From contig NZ_JASGBI010000001.1 in assembly GCF_030053425.1 (NCBI RefSeq), positions 2,364,001 through 2,428,000 of the forward strand: a DNA stretch of 64,000 bases, in the 5' to 3' direction. Each line of letters begins with the position of its first letter. The first letter of the stretch is position 1. The notes beneath the pieces are model-generated. The model searched no databases. It was not told the DNA's origin and saw nothing but the letters and a program-made list of their open reading frames with translations. This document shows positions 9,842 to 16,642 of this stretch, piece after piece. This stretch comes from Lysobacter stagni (GTDB lineage: Bacteria; Pseudomonadota; Gammaproteobacteria; Xanthomonadales; Xanthomonadaceae). Made by a program: the position numbers and the translations under genes.

Positions 9842-9875
9842 GCGGCCTGCCGCAAAAAAATGGCCCGGGTGGGCC
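9842..9875 (-). terminator. Terminator-like hairpins in the mod leader
   Basis: On the minus strand GGCCC-ACCC-GGGCC is followed by A and seven T (9875 down to 9854), a standard intrinsic-terminator layout. A second hairpin, GCGGC-CT-GCCGC (9842-9853), follows at once, and mod starts 25 bp later. Either it ends transcription arriving from the 10-13.5 kb transfer operon, or it attenuates mod. The position alone does not decide. Confidence 0.5.
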
Positions 9876-10030
9876 AGGAGGATGGGCGCGCTCACGAATG
9901 CGTGAGACGCGTTGGTGGAACGTAACTGACCCCTGTCTCACGGGCTGCGCCGTTGCGCGGCCGTCCTCCCGCGCCATTCTTACGCCCGCCTATGAAATCA
10001 GCAAGTTAAGCCGGGATTGGCGCTAGACCC

Positions 10031-10278
10031 CTCTCCCGCTAGCGCGCATCTCGCCAGCCAGCGTCATCCGGCCTCGTTCTGGGAGAGTAGGCCGGACCTT
10101 CTTAAGGATCCCGGGCGCGTACTCACAGTGGAGCCTCGCCGAGAACGAAAGCGACGAGTTCTCACTGGACTTTGAGGCGCGTGGGGAGATCGAGACCATT
10201 CCGCGGAAACGGCGGGAACTGGGCCAGCGGTTGCCGCGCCCGACGCCCGATCGACGCCCGTTCTACGAAGCCGCCTGA
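10031..10278 (+). pseudogene. Possible C-terminal gene remnant
   Basis: An open frame without any start codon ends at the TGA at 10276-10278. Its last 50 codons have a natural-looking composition (SQWSLAENESDEFSLDFEAR and then an Arg/Pro-rich tail ending FYEAA), unlike random GC-rich frames. It may be the 3' end of a lost island gene. I do not recognise the family. The rest of 9876-10481 holds no well-supported gene. Confidence 0.25.
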
Positions 10279-10501
10279 TGCCGCGCGCGCAAAACCTCGC
10301 CCTTTCACTCGCTTGCAGGTCTTGGGGGAGGGCGGTTAGAGAATGGCGCCATGCCTCGAAGACATTGTGCGAACGCGCCGGACCTCGTCCGTGATCCCAG
10401 ATTTCGGCGACCATCTCAGTACGAGCGTCCAAGAGTCTGACCATGCCGCTGGGTGTGCCAATGTGCGAGGTGCCCGACGTGCTAATCAAGATCATTAGCA
10501 C
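10064..10501 (-). CDS. Hypothetical protein, doubtful
   Basis: An ATG at 10501 overlaps the end of the VbhA-like gene by 20 bp, the position where a Fic toxin would begin. The first 70 residues look protein-like (TSHIGTPSGMVRLLDARTEM, then FEAWRHSLTALPQ). The remainder is Arg-rich and reads against the plus-strand remnant. There is no HPFxxGNGR Fic motif. It may be a degraded partner gene or no gene at all. Confidence 0.25.
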   Translation of the reverse strand: MLMILISTSGTSHIGTPSGMVRLLDARTEMVAEIWDHGRGPARSHNVFEAWRHSLTALPQDLQASERARFCARGIRRLRRTGVDRASGAATAGPVPAVSAEWSRSPHAPQSPVRTRRFRSRRGSTVSTRPGSLRRSGLLSQNEAG

Positions 10502-10667
10502 GCCGGGCTTCTTGCAGGATTTGCTGCATCGCTTCGGTTGCGCTGATCTCTCCGTTGACTACTCGTTGCATCAGCTCACGATCTTCCCCGGAGACGGTGA
10601 AACCCTCCATTTCCACTGATGCCATAGCCATCGCCATTGCGTTCTTGGCAGAAATCTGCATTCTCAT
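10482..10667 (-). CDS. VbhA-like Fic antitoxin domain protein
   Basis: A 61-residue protein with the layout of class I Fic antitoxins of the VbhA family. An N-terminal helix carries S-V-E-M-E-G (residues 17-22), which fits the inhibitory motif (S/T)xxxE(G/N), and a second helical part follows (ISATEAMQQILQEAR). In known systems this small protein blocks ATP binding by a Fic AMP-transferase encoded directly downstream. Here no Fic gene follows. The gene lies 47 bp after trbJ and probably belongs to the same transcript. It may be an orphan antitoxin that protects against toxins of other elements; that role is inferred. Confidence 0.6.
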   Translation of the reverse strand: MRMQISAKNAMAMAMASVEMEGFTVSGEDRELMQRVVNGEISATEAMQQILQEARRANDLD

Positions 10668-10714
10668 CGAGCCTGTTGGAGGAGCGATCAGCCAGCCATT
10701 TTAACGCGTCGAGA

Positions 10715-11455
10715 TCAGTTTCCGACTCGGATCGGCTTTGCCTTCCACCCCTCGCGAGGATCGCGATACTTCGTCGCCTCACGTATCGAAGCCTCCTTAC
10801 TGGTCTCGGACTGCTGGTTGGCGGCTATGTACGTTCCAGTGGCCTGCATCTGCGCCACCATGAGCTCTCGAAGTTGCTGCAGCTGGGTGATCTGAGCCAG
10901 CGCAATCTGATTGCCTGCGTCTACCGCGGCCTTCTGGCCATCGGCCGTGGCAACGGCGGAACGCAACGAAGCTAAGCCCTGTTCCTCGGTCACGGCCCCT
11001 CGCGCCTGCAAGTTGGCCACGCGAAGCGCGCCCAGCACGGAATCGCGTGACGTCTCGCTCCACTCGCGGTAGCTCTCGCTGTAGTTCGTCGTCGCCTGGT
11101 AGCCGGGAAATCGTGACTTGAAGGCACTCTCGTAGTCGCTCGCGGTCACCGCAAGCGATTTACCCTTGCCAACCACACGATCGAGCCGACTAAGGGCGTC
11201 GATTGCAGTGTCCAGGTCGCGCAAGTCGAGGCTCTTGGTGTTACGGAGCATGTTGTCGTACTGCTGCAGCTGGGTTTGGATCTGCCTTACCTCGTTGACG
11301 TTGCTCTGCACCGCGCGGAGCTGCTGCAGGAAGTTCTGTGCGTAGTTCGTCGGATCGAACACGGCCCACTGCGCCGCTGCCGGCAGGGTGTAGGTGAGGC
11401 CGGTACCGGTAATAGCAACCGCGAGGGCCAAAGTAATGCTCTTTTGAATCTTCAT
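10715..11455 (-). CDS. trbJ: P-type conjugative transfer protein TrbJ
   Basis: A 246-residue exported protein. The ATG at 11455 is preceded by AGGATC at suitable spacing, and a Sec signal ends after LPAAAQ. The start of the mature part, VFDPTNYAQNFLQQLRAVQ, is the TrbJ/VirB5-type hallmark, and a long alpha-helical region with repeated Gln follows. In IncP-type mating systems TrbJ is a periplasmic component linked to pilus assembly and mating contact. The last 24 residues (SIREATKYRDPREGWKAK) closely resemble the tail of the lipoprotein encoded at 12987-13475. The neighbours on the same strand are trbL 15 bp upstream and a VbhA-like gene downstream. Confidence 0.85.
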   Translation of the reverse strand: MKIQKSITLALAVAITGTGLTYTLPAAAQWAVFDPTNYAQNFLQQLRAVQSNVNEVRQIQTQLQQYDNMLRNTKSLDLRDLDTAIDALSRLDRVVGKGKSLAVTASDYESAFKSRFPGYQATTNYSESYREWSETSRDSVLGALRVANLQARGAVTEEQGLASLRSAVATADGQKAAVDAGNQIALAQITQLQQLRELMVAQMQATGTYIAANQQSETSKEASIREATKYRDPREGWKAKPIRVGN

Positions 11456-11470
11456 GGTGGTGATCCTGTT

Positions 11471-13000
11471 TTAGTCGTCGGTGTCGAGGCGGATGGAGAC
11501 GGCACTAGCCGGCGGCGCGTCAGGCGGAAGCTGAGGCGGCGCGATTCTGCTGCCCCAATTCGGGTTATTCGGGTCGGGCTGACGGAACTCCGGGCTACCG
11601 TCGTCATTCGGTGCGGCCGACTGCTGCGCCGTTAGCGGCCTCACGCCACCGTCGGGCGTGCTCCCGATGTTGAGCGGCGCGGTTTCGCCTCCATTGGCGA
11701 TGGCCGGCGCGCCTGCCTTCGTCTCGCGTACCTGTTGAGCTTGTCCCTGTAGGTTGTTCGCAGCGCGGGTGCCCATGTTCTCGACATTACGGCCTCGGCT
11801 GTCAGTCGCATTGACCGATGGGGGCGCTAGGCCAAGCCCTGCTTTCGCTGCCTGCCCGGCTTCCAATGCTGTTGCGCCAACGGCATGGCCCAACCCCCTG
11901 ACCGCTGCACCAATGCCGGACGCTCCGCTTTCCTTTGCCAGCGAAACGCCGCTCGTCGTCGCCTGCATTGCGCCCTGTGTAGCGGCAGCAATAGCCGATA
12001 CACCGCCGGTTGCCACCGCTGCGCCCATTGCCGCCGCGCCACCTGCCGCAACGGCCGGCGCGATCGCATCGTTCGGCCCCAGCGATACCGCACCATTGAC
12101 CAGACTGCCAGCAACTTTCGGAATCGACCACGCCAGCGCGGCAAAAACCGCAGAGCCGACGAACAGCTGCAACACCTGGCGCAGCACGGCATCCGGCGTG
12201 CCCTGCGTGAGCGAGGCTGGCCAGCTGGTAACCAGCTGCATGCCAAAGCCGATTACGACGTTGAGCATGAACAACTGCGCGCCCGCACCGATCATGTAGC
12301 TGAGATAATTCTTGGGAATGTCCCGAGTGAAGGAAATGCCGCCAAAACCCAGCAGCAGCACTCCCCCGTACATGACCATGTAGAGCTCGATCACTCGGAC
12401 CAGATACAAAATTCCCACGATTGCGAAGCACGCCAGGATGCCCATGCCGGCGAGAGCGAGCGGCAAGCCGAAAGCGGCTGTGTCGCCCCATCCCATTGCG
12501 CCGATCGCGTCGAAGGTTCGGAAGCACGCATCGAACCCGAGAACGACAATGCCGGAGGCCGACAATTCACCTAGCCCGGTGACAGCCGCGCCGCTCTGGA
12601 TGAAGTACCCGATGAACTGCAAAAGCAGCTGCGGGCCATGAGTGACCACCATCATGAAGAATCCGAGCTTTAGGATCTCCATCGCAAAGCGCGTTACGAG
12701 CGTGGTGAGATTGCCGTCACCGTTCATCATCTGCTTGATGAAGAACATAGCGATGCTAATGAACGCTAACAGGCCAAAAAGCCGGTACGCGAAGGGCTCA
12801 AGCACCGCCTGCATCGCCTTTGCCTGCTGCATGTAGAACGTGGCGATGTCATCGAACATTCCCATACTCGGCGCGATCTGTTGCGCAGATGCCGCGGCTG
12901 AGAAGAGCAGGACGGCCACGGCGAGGCTGCCGGCGAGAATCGCCATTCGCGCGCGCCCTTGCTGCGCCCGCGTGTGGTGAACGGGCTTAGCGGACTTCAT
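11471..13000 (-). CDS. trbL: P-type conjugative transfer protein TrbL
   Basis: A 509-residue polytopic inner-membrane protein of the TrbL/VirB6 family. A signal-like N-terminus ending SAAASA precedes five or more hydrophobic segments (about residues 60-270). A Gly/Ala-rich stretch follows (about 290-390), then a Pro/Asn-rich hydrophilic tail. This arrangement is typical of TrbL, which forms part of the inner-membrane channel of the mating apparatus. Its start overlaps the end of the lipoprotein gene by 14 bp, and trbJ follows after 15 bp. None of the other Trb proteins (TrbB, C, D, E, F, G, I) is present in the window, so it cannot form a working channel alone. Confidence 0.85.
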   Translation of the reverse strand: MKSAKPVHHTRAQQGRARMAILAGSLAVAVLLFSAAASAQQIAPSMGMFDDIATFYMQQAKAMQAVLEPFAYRLFGLLAFISIAMFFIKQMMNGDGNLTTLVTRFAMEILKLGFFMMVVTHGPQLLLQFIGYFIQSGAAVTGLGELSASGIVVLGFDACFRTFDAIGAMGWGDTAAFGLPLALAGMGILACFAIVGILYLVRVIELYMVMYGGVLLLGFGGISFTRDIPKNYLSYMIGAGAQLFMLNVVIGFGMQLVTSWPASLTQGTPDAVLRQVLQLFVGSAVFAALAWSIPKVAGSLVNGAVSLGPNDAIAPAVAAGGAAAMGAAVATGGVSAIAAATQGAMQATTSGVSLAKESGASGIGAAVRGLGHAVGATALEAGQAAKAGLGLAPPSVNATDSRGRNVENMGTRAANNLQGQAQQVRETKAGAPAIANGGETAPLNIGSTPDGGVRPLTAQQSAAPNDDGSPEFRQPDPNNPNWGSRIAPPQLPPDAPPASAVSIRLDTDD

Positions 13001-13475
13001 CGGAGATGTCCTTGTTGTCCTTGGCCTTCGCCTCGCCGTTGAGAATGTCGATGCCCTTGGGCTTCAACCCTTCGCGCGGATCGTGGTAGCGAGTGGCTTC
13101 GCGGATGCTTCCGTGCACGTCGACCCCTGAGGCGGCCGGCCTGGGCGATGCCAGGTCTGCCTTGTTAGCTGACTGTGGATCGGACGAGCACCCTGAAAGA
13201 CCTAAGGCTACGGAAAGGGCTAAACAGAAAGGTGCTAGGTGTCGATGGGATCGGGTCAGGAACGAGCAGAGGGAAGTTAAGACCAGCATGATGATCACGC
13301 TGGTGGTGAGCACGCTAAAGTAGGTGCCGCAACTGATGAGGAGAATGCCGACTACACATAGGGTGATGCCGACTCCTCGCTCGGCGCGCGGTGGTAGGCC
13401 GCGCCGGTCGGCGGCATTGCGAGCAACGTGGAATGCAGCGTCTACGACGCTGAAATCGCGGGACAAGTAGCGCAT
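12987..13475 (-). CDS. Membrane/lipoprotein of the trb remnant
   Basis: A 162-residue protein read from the ATG at 13475, which lies at the end of the repeated leader. The N-terminal part (MRYLSRDFSVV, then two hydrophobic segments near residues 37-70) is joined to what looks like a second secretion signal ending in LGLSGC at about residue 98. A tail with SIREATRYHDPREG follows. That tail nearly duplicates the end of TrbJ. The frame may fuse a short membrane protein with a small lipoprotein of TrbK type (entry exclusion), which normally sits beside trbJ and trbL. An internal start before the second signal would give a standard lipoprotein of about 80 residues. Confidence 0.55.
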   Translation of the reverse strand: MRYLSRDFSVVDAAFHVARNAADRRGLPPRAERGVGITLCVVGILLISCGTYFSVLTTSVIIMLVLTSLCSFLTRSHRHLAPFCLALSVALGLSGCSSDPQSANKADLASPRPAASGVDVHGSIREATRYHDPREGLKPKGIDILNGEAKAKDNKDISDEVR

Positions 13476-13760
13476 GGTTGGCCTCGGAAATGAGATGCCG
13501 CACCGCACACGGTGCGGCTACAGGTCTAGATCCGGGCTCGCTTCTCCAAACTTGGACGCCATCTGTGCGCCCATCACGCGATGGAATTGCTCCTATCGCG
13601 GGCAGACCGTGGTCGCTCCAAGCGCCATATCTCGGCCGTGTATCTCACTCGCCAGGTACAGCCTCTCGCACCTAGCTCGCTAAGGCATAAGGGCTTCCGA
13701 GCCCCGGACCTTAAATCTTGGAATTTGAAGCGTGGTCGAACAGATGCGAGCTGCGCGATA
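13476..13760 (-). repeat. Repeated leader, copy A (candidate structured RNA)
   Basis: This stretch matches 17819-18105 over its whole length, including the bases around both start codons. It contains no gene; the next gene begins at 13803. Blocks shared by the copies include TGGCCTCGGAAATGAGATGCC next to the start codon when the one-base gap is allowed, TAAGGGCTTCC, and GAACAGATGC. Two hairpins are kept with changed sequence: CCGCACCG-CACA-CGGTGCGG at 13500-13519 here against CCGCAC-TGA-GTGCGG in copy B, and GGGCT-TCCG-AGCCC here against GGGCT-TCCA-AGCCC. On the minus strand it forms the 5' leader of the lipoprotein-trbL-trbJ operon. Confidence 0.7.
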
Positions 13761-13802
13761 GGCGCAACGCTCGGTACCGCGGAGTAACGTGAAGTTGTGG
13801 TA

Positions 13803-13994
13803 TTAGGCGGCGACCTCCATGATCTGGCGCGACCATTCGCGGAATCGGTTGTGCTCATCCAGCATGCCGAGCATCAGGCCTTCTGCCAACTGATCCAGAG
13901 TGCCCTTCTCTCCATCTACCTGGTCGACGTACTGGCGGTACCGCTCCAGCAGGACGACTGTATCCGGGTCAGTAATGCTAATGACTAACGCCAT
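13803..13994 (-). CDS. Small hypothetical protein, possibly ribbon-helix-helix
   Basis: A 63-residue protein: a short strand (LVISITD), then helices VVLLERYRQYV and TLDQLAEGLMLGML, which roughly fits a small DNA-binding or antitoxin-type fold. It is encoded 12 bp after the RHH gene at 14007-14210 and is probably co-transcribed with it. No toxin-like partner is visible, so function is unknown. Confidence 0.5.
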   Translation of the reverse strand: MALVISITDPDTVVLLERYRQYVDQVDGEKGTLDQLAEGLMLGMLDEHNRFREWSRQIMEVAA

Positions 13995-14006
13995 CGGTCC
14001 CTCCTA

Positions 14007-14210
14007 TTAGCTTATCGGTCGCTTGGCGCCAGCCTTGATCAGCAGCTCCTCAATGATCGCGCTTGGCCCTTTGCCAGTGCGTTCCTGCAGAGCCGCCAAA
14101 GCTTGCGCACCGTCTATGCGCAAGGCGATTTGGACGATCCGTCCACCACCGTTTTTGATGCCGGTTCGACGTCGCTCGGCGGCTTTGGCGCGCGCCTCGG
14201 GGCGACTCAT
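14007..14210 (-). CDS. Ribbon-helix-helix DNA-binding protein
   Basis: A 67-residue basic protein. A positively charged N-terminus leads into a strand (RIVQIALRI), helix (GAQALAALQERTG) and helix (GPSAIIEELLIKAG), the Arc/MetJ-type ribbon-helix-helix pattern. A perfect 16-bp palindrome lies 26 bp upstream, as expected for autoregulation by a dimeric RHH protein. It could be an antitoxin, a relaxosome accessory protein or an island regulator; no partner toxin is seen next to it. Confidence 0.6.
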   Translation of the reverse strand: MSRPEARAKAAERRRTGIKNGGGRIVQIALRIDGAQALAALQERTGKGPSAIIEELLIKAGAKRPIS

Positions 14211-14236
14211 TCCATTCTCCTTGCGCTGGCTTGATC

Positions 14237-14252
14237 GTATAGCATGCTATAC
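14237..14252. promoter_or_regulatory. 16-bp palindrome upstream of the RHH gene
   Basis: GTATAGCATGCTATAC is perfectly self-complementary and lies 26 bp before the RHH start codon. The TATA-rich halves could overlap a -10 element. It is a likely operator for the RHH protein. Confidence 0.5.
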
Positions 14253-14677
14253 CACGCGGGCAACTTGATATTCTCGGCGTATGTCCGTCATGCAGTCTCG
14301 AATTGAGGCTCGGCGCGAAGCTCTCTCCCTCGAAGAGGCGCGGTACGCGCAGCCAAGCAAGAAGCAAAGCATCGTAGGGATGGCCATTTTCTGGCGATTC
14401 GTCAAAAGTCTGAGCCTCGTGAGAAGGGTCTCGTTGGGGAGCCGTTCGACGATTCGTCAAGCCAGCGGCGGGTATGGCGGTGAGTTTTTTGACGATTCGT
14501 CAAAAAAGGCAGGGCTGCCCCGCCGGCTCGCCGGGAGAGTGCTGTCGAGCATGGCCGCCTGGGACGGCGCTGCATGCCTCTCTTTCTTGTCACCGCGTCA
14601 GAATCTGCCGTCTGGGGGCGTAGGAGTAGTGGCGCGTGCCGCGGTAGGCTTGGCTAGACAGACTCAGGAGATGCAGC

Positions 14678-15261
14678 TTGGAACTCGAAGCCGATCCAAA
14701 CCTCGCTCAATCCAATGCACGAGCCAGTTTCGACCGGCTTGCTTCGGAGCTGCCTGCTACAGTCCAAGAGCGAGAGAATCAATTGCCCGACGAAGTGGCA
14801 AGACAGCCTGGTAGTGCTATACGCAAGCTACGACAGCTCTACCGGGCCCTTGGGGAGATCCTGGAAGCTGTCTCCCTTACGTAGCATGTCGAGCCGGCTG
14901 CACCAGTTGCTGTCATTACGCGGTCCACGTGTTTCCGATCGAGGCAGAGCTCATCGAGAAGCGAACTGGGCACAAGCGGCTCTCTACGCCTGGGCCCACG
15001 GAGGATTTTCATGGGCGCCCCTGCCCATTCTTGATCCAAGGCCGTTGCGGGATCTATGAGGATAGGCCCATGAGTTGCCGTCGACATCTTGCGTTGACGA
15101 AGTCAGCCTACTGGTGTGAACCAACTCGTGCAGGACAGATACAACTTCCCATGGCGCGATTTAGCGCGGCCGACGAAGCGTTTGAGGCGATAGTCCGCCT
15201 GGACGGAAGGAAAGGCGCAATCGACATTAGACAAGCCTTCGGCACATCCCCACGGATGTGA
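14678..15261 (+). pseudogene. YkgJ-type cysteine-cluster protein, frameshifted
   Basis: A TTG at 14678, seven bases after AGGAG, opens a frame that encodes 68 residues and stops at 14884. The frame ending at 15261 continues the same protein: just before the stop, codons in that frame encode CRAGCTSCCHYAVHVFPIEA and later PCPFLIQGRCGIYEDRPMSCRRH. These are the two cysteine motifs of the YkgJ (UPF0153) metal-binding family. The second frame has no usable start before its first motif. One base appears to be missing near 14875-14883. The gene is either a pseudogene, a sequencing error or, less likely, expressed by programmed frameshifting. Two palindromes lie upstream and one follows. Confidence 0.7.
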
Positions 15262-15349
15262 TGTGAGCTGCTCGCTGATTTGAATAGGGGCCCTTTTTTG
15301 ACTTTTCGTCAAAAAAGTCGGCGCCCGCTAAGGCGTCACACGGACTCAC

Positions 15350-15787
15350 TCAAGCCTCGGTCCCCGCATCGACGTCCAGCTCGTTCTGCAATTCCGACCA
15401 CAGGCCCTCTCCACCCTGCAGGTTGGAAACGACTCGCTTGAGGAACTTTCGATAACGGTCGGTAGCGGATGCGGCGGCTACATCGACAGCCTCATCAGGG
15501 AGGGGCGGGGTGTGGAGTAGGTACGATTCCGCCAGGGTGTTGATGAACGCCATCGTCAGGTGAACGTCATTTCGGACGATCCGAACGTCCTTCATGACTC
15601 GGGTCATTGATCCGACGAGCCGCCTCTCCAACGCGGCCATTTCGTCGAGCTGGCGCTCCCTGTCCAGGTGCTCTCGAAGCGCATCACGCATGACAGTGCT
15701 GAACGTATGCCCGCGAGAGCGGGCAAGGGCTTCTGCTTGTGCTTCGAGTTCGGGAGGAAGCCGTAGGGCGCGGGGTGCTTTGCTCAT
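15350..15787 (-). CDS. Ribbon-helix-helix protein with coiled-coil tail
   Basis: A 145-residue protein. Residues 6-40 (ALRLPPELEAQAEALARSRGHTFSTVMRDALREHL) are a clear ribbon-helix-helix DNA-binding domain, followed by a helical region with coiled-coil character. This layout is common in relaxosome accessory proteins (TraK/MobC-like) and in plasmid-borne regulators. Its start codon touches a 17-bp palindrome at 15788-15804, so autoregulation is likely. It is flanked on both sides by members of the TTGAC palindrome family, but those lie too far from the start to be simple operators of this gene. Confidence 0.65.
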   Translation of the reverse strand: MSKAPRALRLPPELEAQAEALARSRGHTFSTVMRDALREHLDRERQLDEMAALERRLVGSMTRVMKDVRIVRNDVHLTMAFINTLAESYLLHTPPLPDEAVDVAAASATDRYRKFLKRVVSNLQGGEGLWSELQNELDVDAGTEA

Positions 15788-15885
15788 GTATTACTCCGTA
15801 ATACGCTCCAGATGCTTGTGTATTACGCGCTAGGGCCTCATAGAACGGGCCTCACAGCTCGCTCAAACGACCTACAGTAATACAC
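15788..15885. promoter_or_regulatory. GTATTAC operator sites of the RHH gene
   Basis: A palindrome GTATTAC-TCC-GTAATAC spans 15788-15804, directly before the start codon at 15787. Further half-sites GTGTATTAC (15818-15826) and GTAATACAC (15877-15885) form a wider inverted pair. The placement over the ribosome-binding and probable promoter region suggests autorepression. Confidence 0.55.
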
Positions 15886-16402
15886 CCTTTATGTTCCACT
15901 ATTAGAGGAGTGTGGTCTTTGCTGTGGGTAGTGCTGGGTAGACCAAAGGTCTATCTGAGAAGCGGTGTCTGTTGGCTTGCTGGTCTCGGTGCGCTGTTTT
16001 TTGACTTTTCGTCAAAAACGGGTTTTCGGACTCACGAAGGCGATCGTATGAGGGAGTCGGCCTTTTTGACATTTAGTCAAAAAGGCGAACCCGACCGCGG
16101 CTCCCGCTCGAGAAATGACGTCATCAACTGGAACGCCCTAGTGGTCGGAAGCGACTTGACGATTCGTCAATTTTCTCGGGGCGACTAGGTCTGCTGAGGT
16201 GACAATTGCCCTCCATAAGCTCTACCGGGGTCCGCAAGCAGGGCGGCGCGCGAGCCTTTTGACGATTCGTCAAAAGTCAGGAGCTTTCGCAGGAGCTACT
16301 CGGCGAGAAGAACTTCGCAAACAGTTGGCCCGTAGAACTTGCTGAATGCCCGGGGTCTGGTCAGGGGTAGAATGGGTCGTTCTCGTGAGGCCTCCTGCTC
16401 CG

Positions 16403-16606
16403 ATGCCGCTGACTCCCGATCAGGCCTTGGCCTATGCACAAGCCTCGCAGCGCATCGACGGACTGCGTATGTCAACGTACGCGGTTGCAGTGGCAAGGAG
16501 GATGCTTTCCGGCGAAATCACCTATGAGGAAGCGCGCGCGCTACTCATCGCTGACGCTAGGTCGAAAGCATTGGCTAGCGCGAGGCCTGGCGGCTCGCAT
16601 AGCTGA
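16403..16606 (+). CDS. VbhA-like Fic antitoxin domain protein, second copy
   Basis: A 67-residue protein from the ATG at 16403; an upstream ATG at 16346 would add 19 unconserved residues. Residues 9-20 (LAYAQASQRIDG) match the VbhA inhibitory helix, but with S-xxx-D-G in place of S-xxx-E-G, and the second half (VAVARRMLSGEITYEEARALLIADA) parallels the protein at 10482-10667. No Fic gene is next to it. The Asp-for-Glu change would matter if it still inhibits a Fic enzyme, because the Glu makes the blocking contact in known antitoxins. Confidence 0.55.
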   Translation: MPLTPDQALAYAQASQRIDGLRMSTYAVAVARRMLSGEITYEEARALLIADARSKALASARPGGSHS

Positions 16607-16642
16607 TCAGTGGCAGGACCGGGCGATGTGCTTGGGTTTAGG

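Larger units (their letters stand above)
14394..16275. repeat. Dispersed palindrome family TTGACGATTCGTCAA, eight copies
   Basis: Copies lie at 14394-14407 (one half degenerate), 14446-14460 (one mismatch), 14485-14507 (perfect 23 bp with T/A flanks), 15294-15316, 15997-16018, 16063-16083, 16156-16170 (perfect 15 bp) and 16257-16275 (perfect 19 bp). The half-site TTGAC/GTCAA is constant and the five-base centre varies (GATTC, TTTTC, ATTTA). The gene-free stretches 14253-14677 and 15886-16402 hold most of them. The stems are AT-rich and lack a GC core, so they are not ordinary terminators. They resemble binding sites for a partition, replication or master regulatory protein. Confidence 0.8.

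Noticed and set aside
14485..14507. Perfect 23-bp palindrome as an intrinsic terminator
   Set aside because: The stem lacks a GC-rich core, no gene ends immediately before it, and it belongs to a dispersed family with similar copies inside gene-free DNA.
14281..14814. Open frame of 177 codons on the plus strand across three palindromes
   Set aside because: It has no recognisable domain, runs through palindromic repeats, overlaps the better supported YkgJ-type frame and lacks a good ribosome site.
14394..16275. CRISPR array
   Set aside because: The repeats are short palindromes at irregular distances of 40 to 790 bp, without uniform spacers and with no cas genes nearby.
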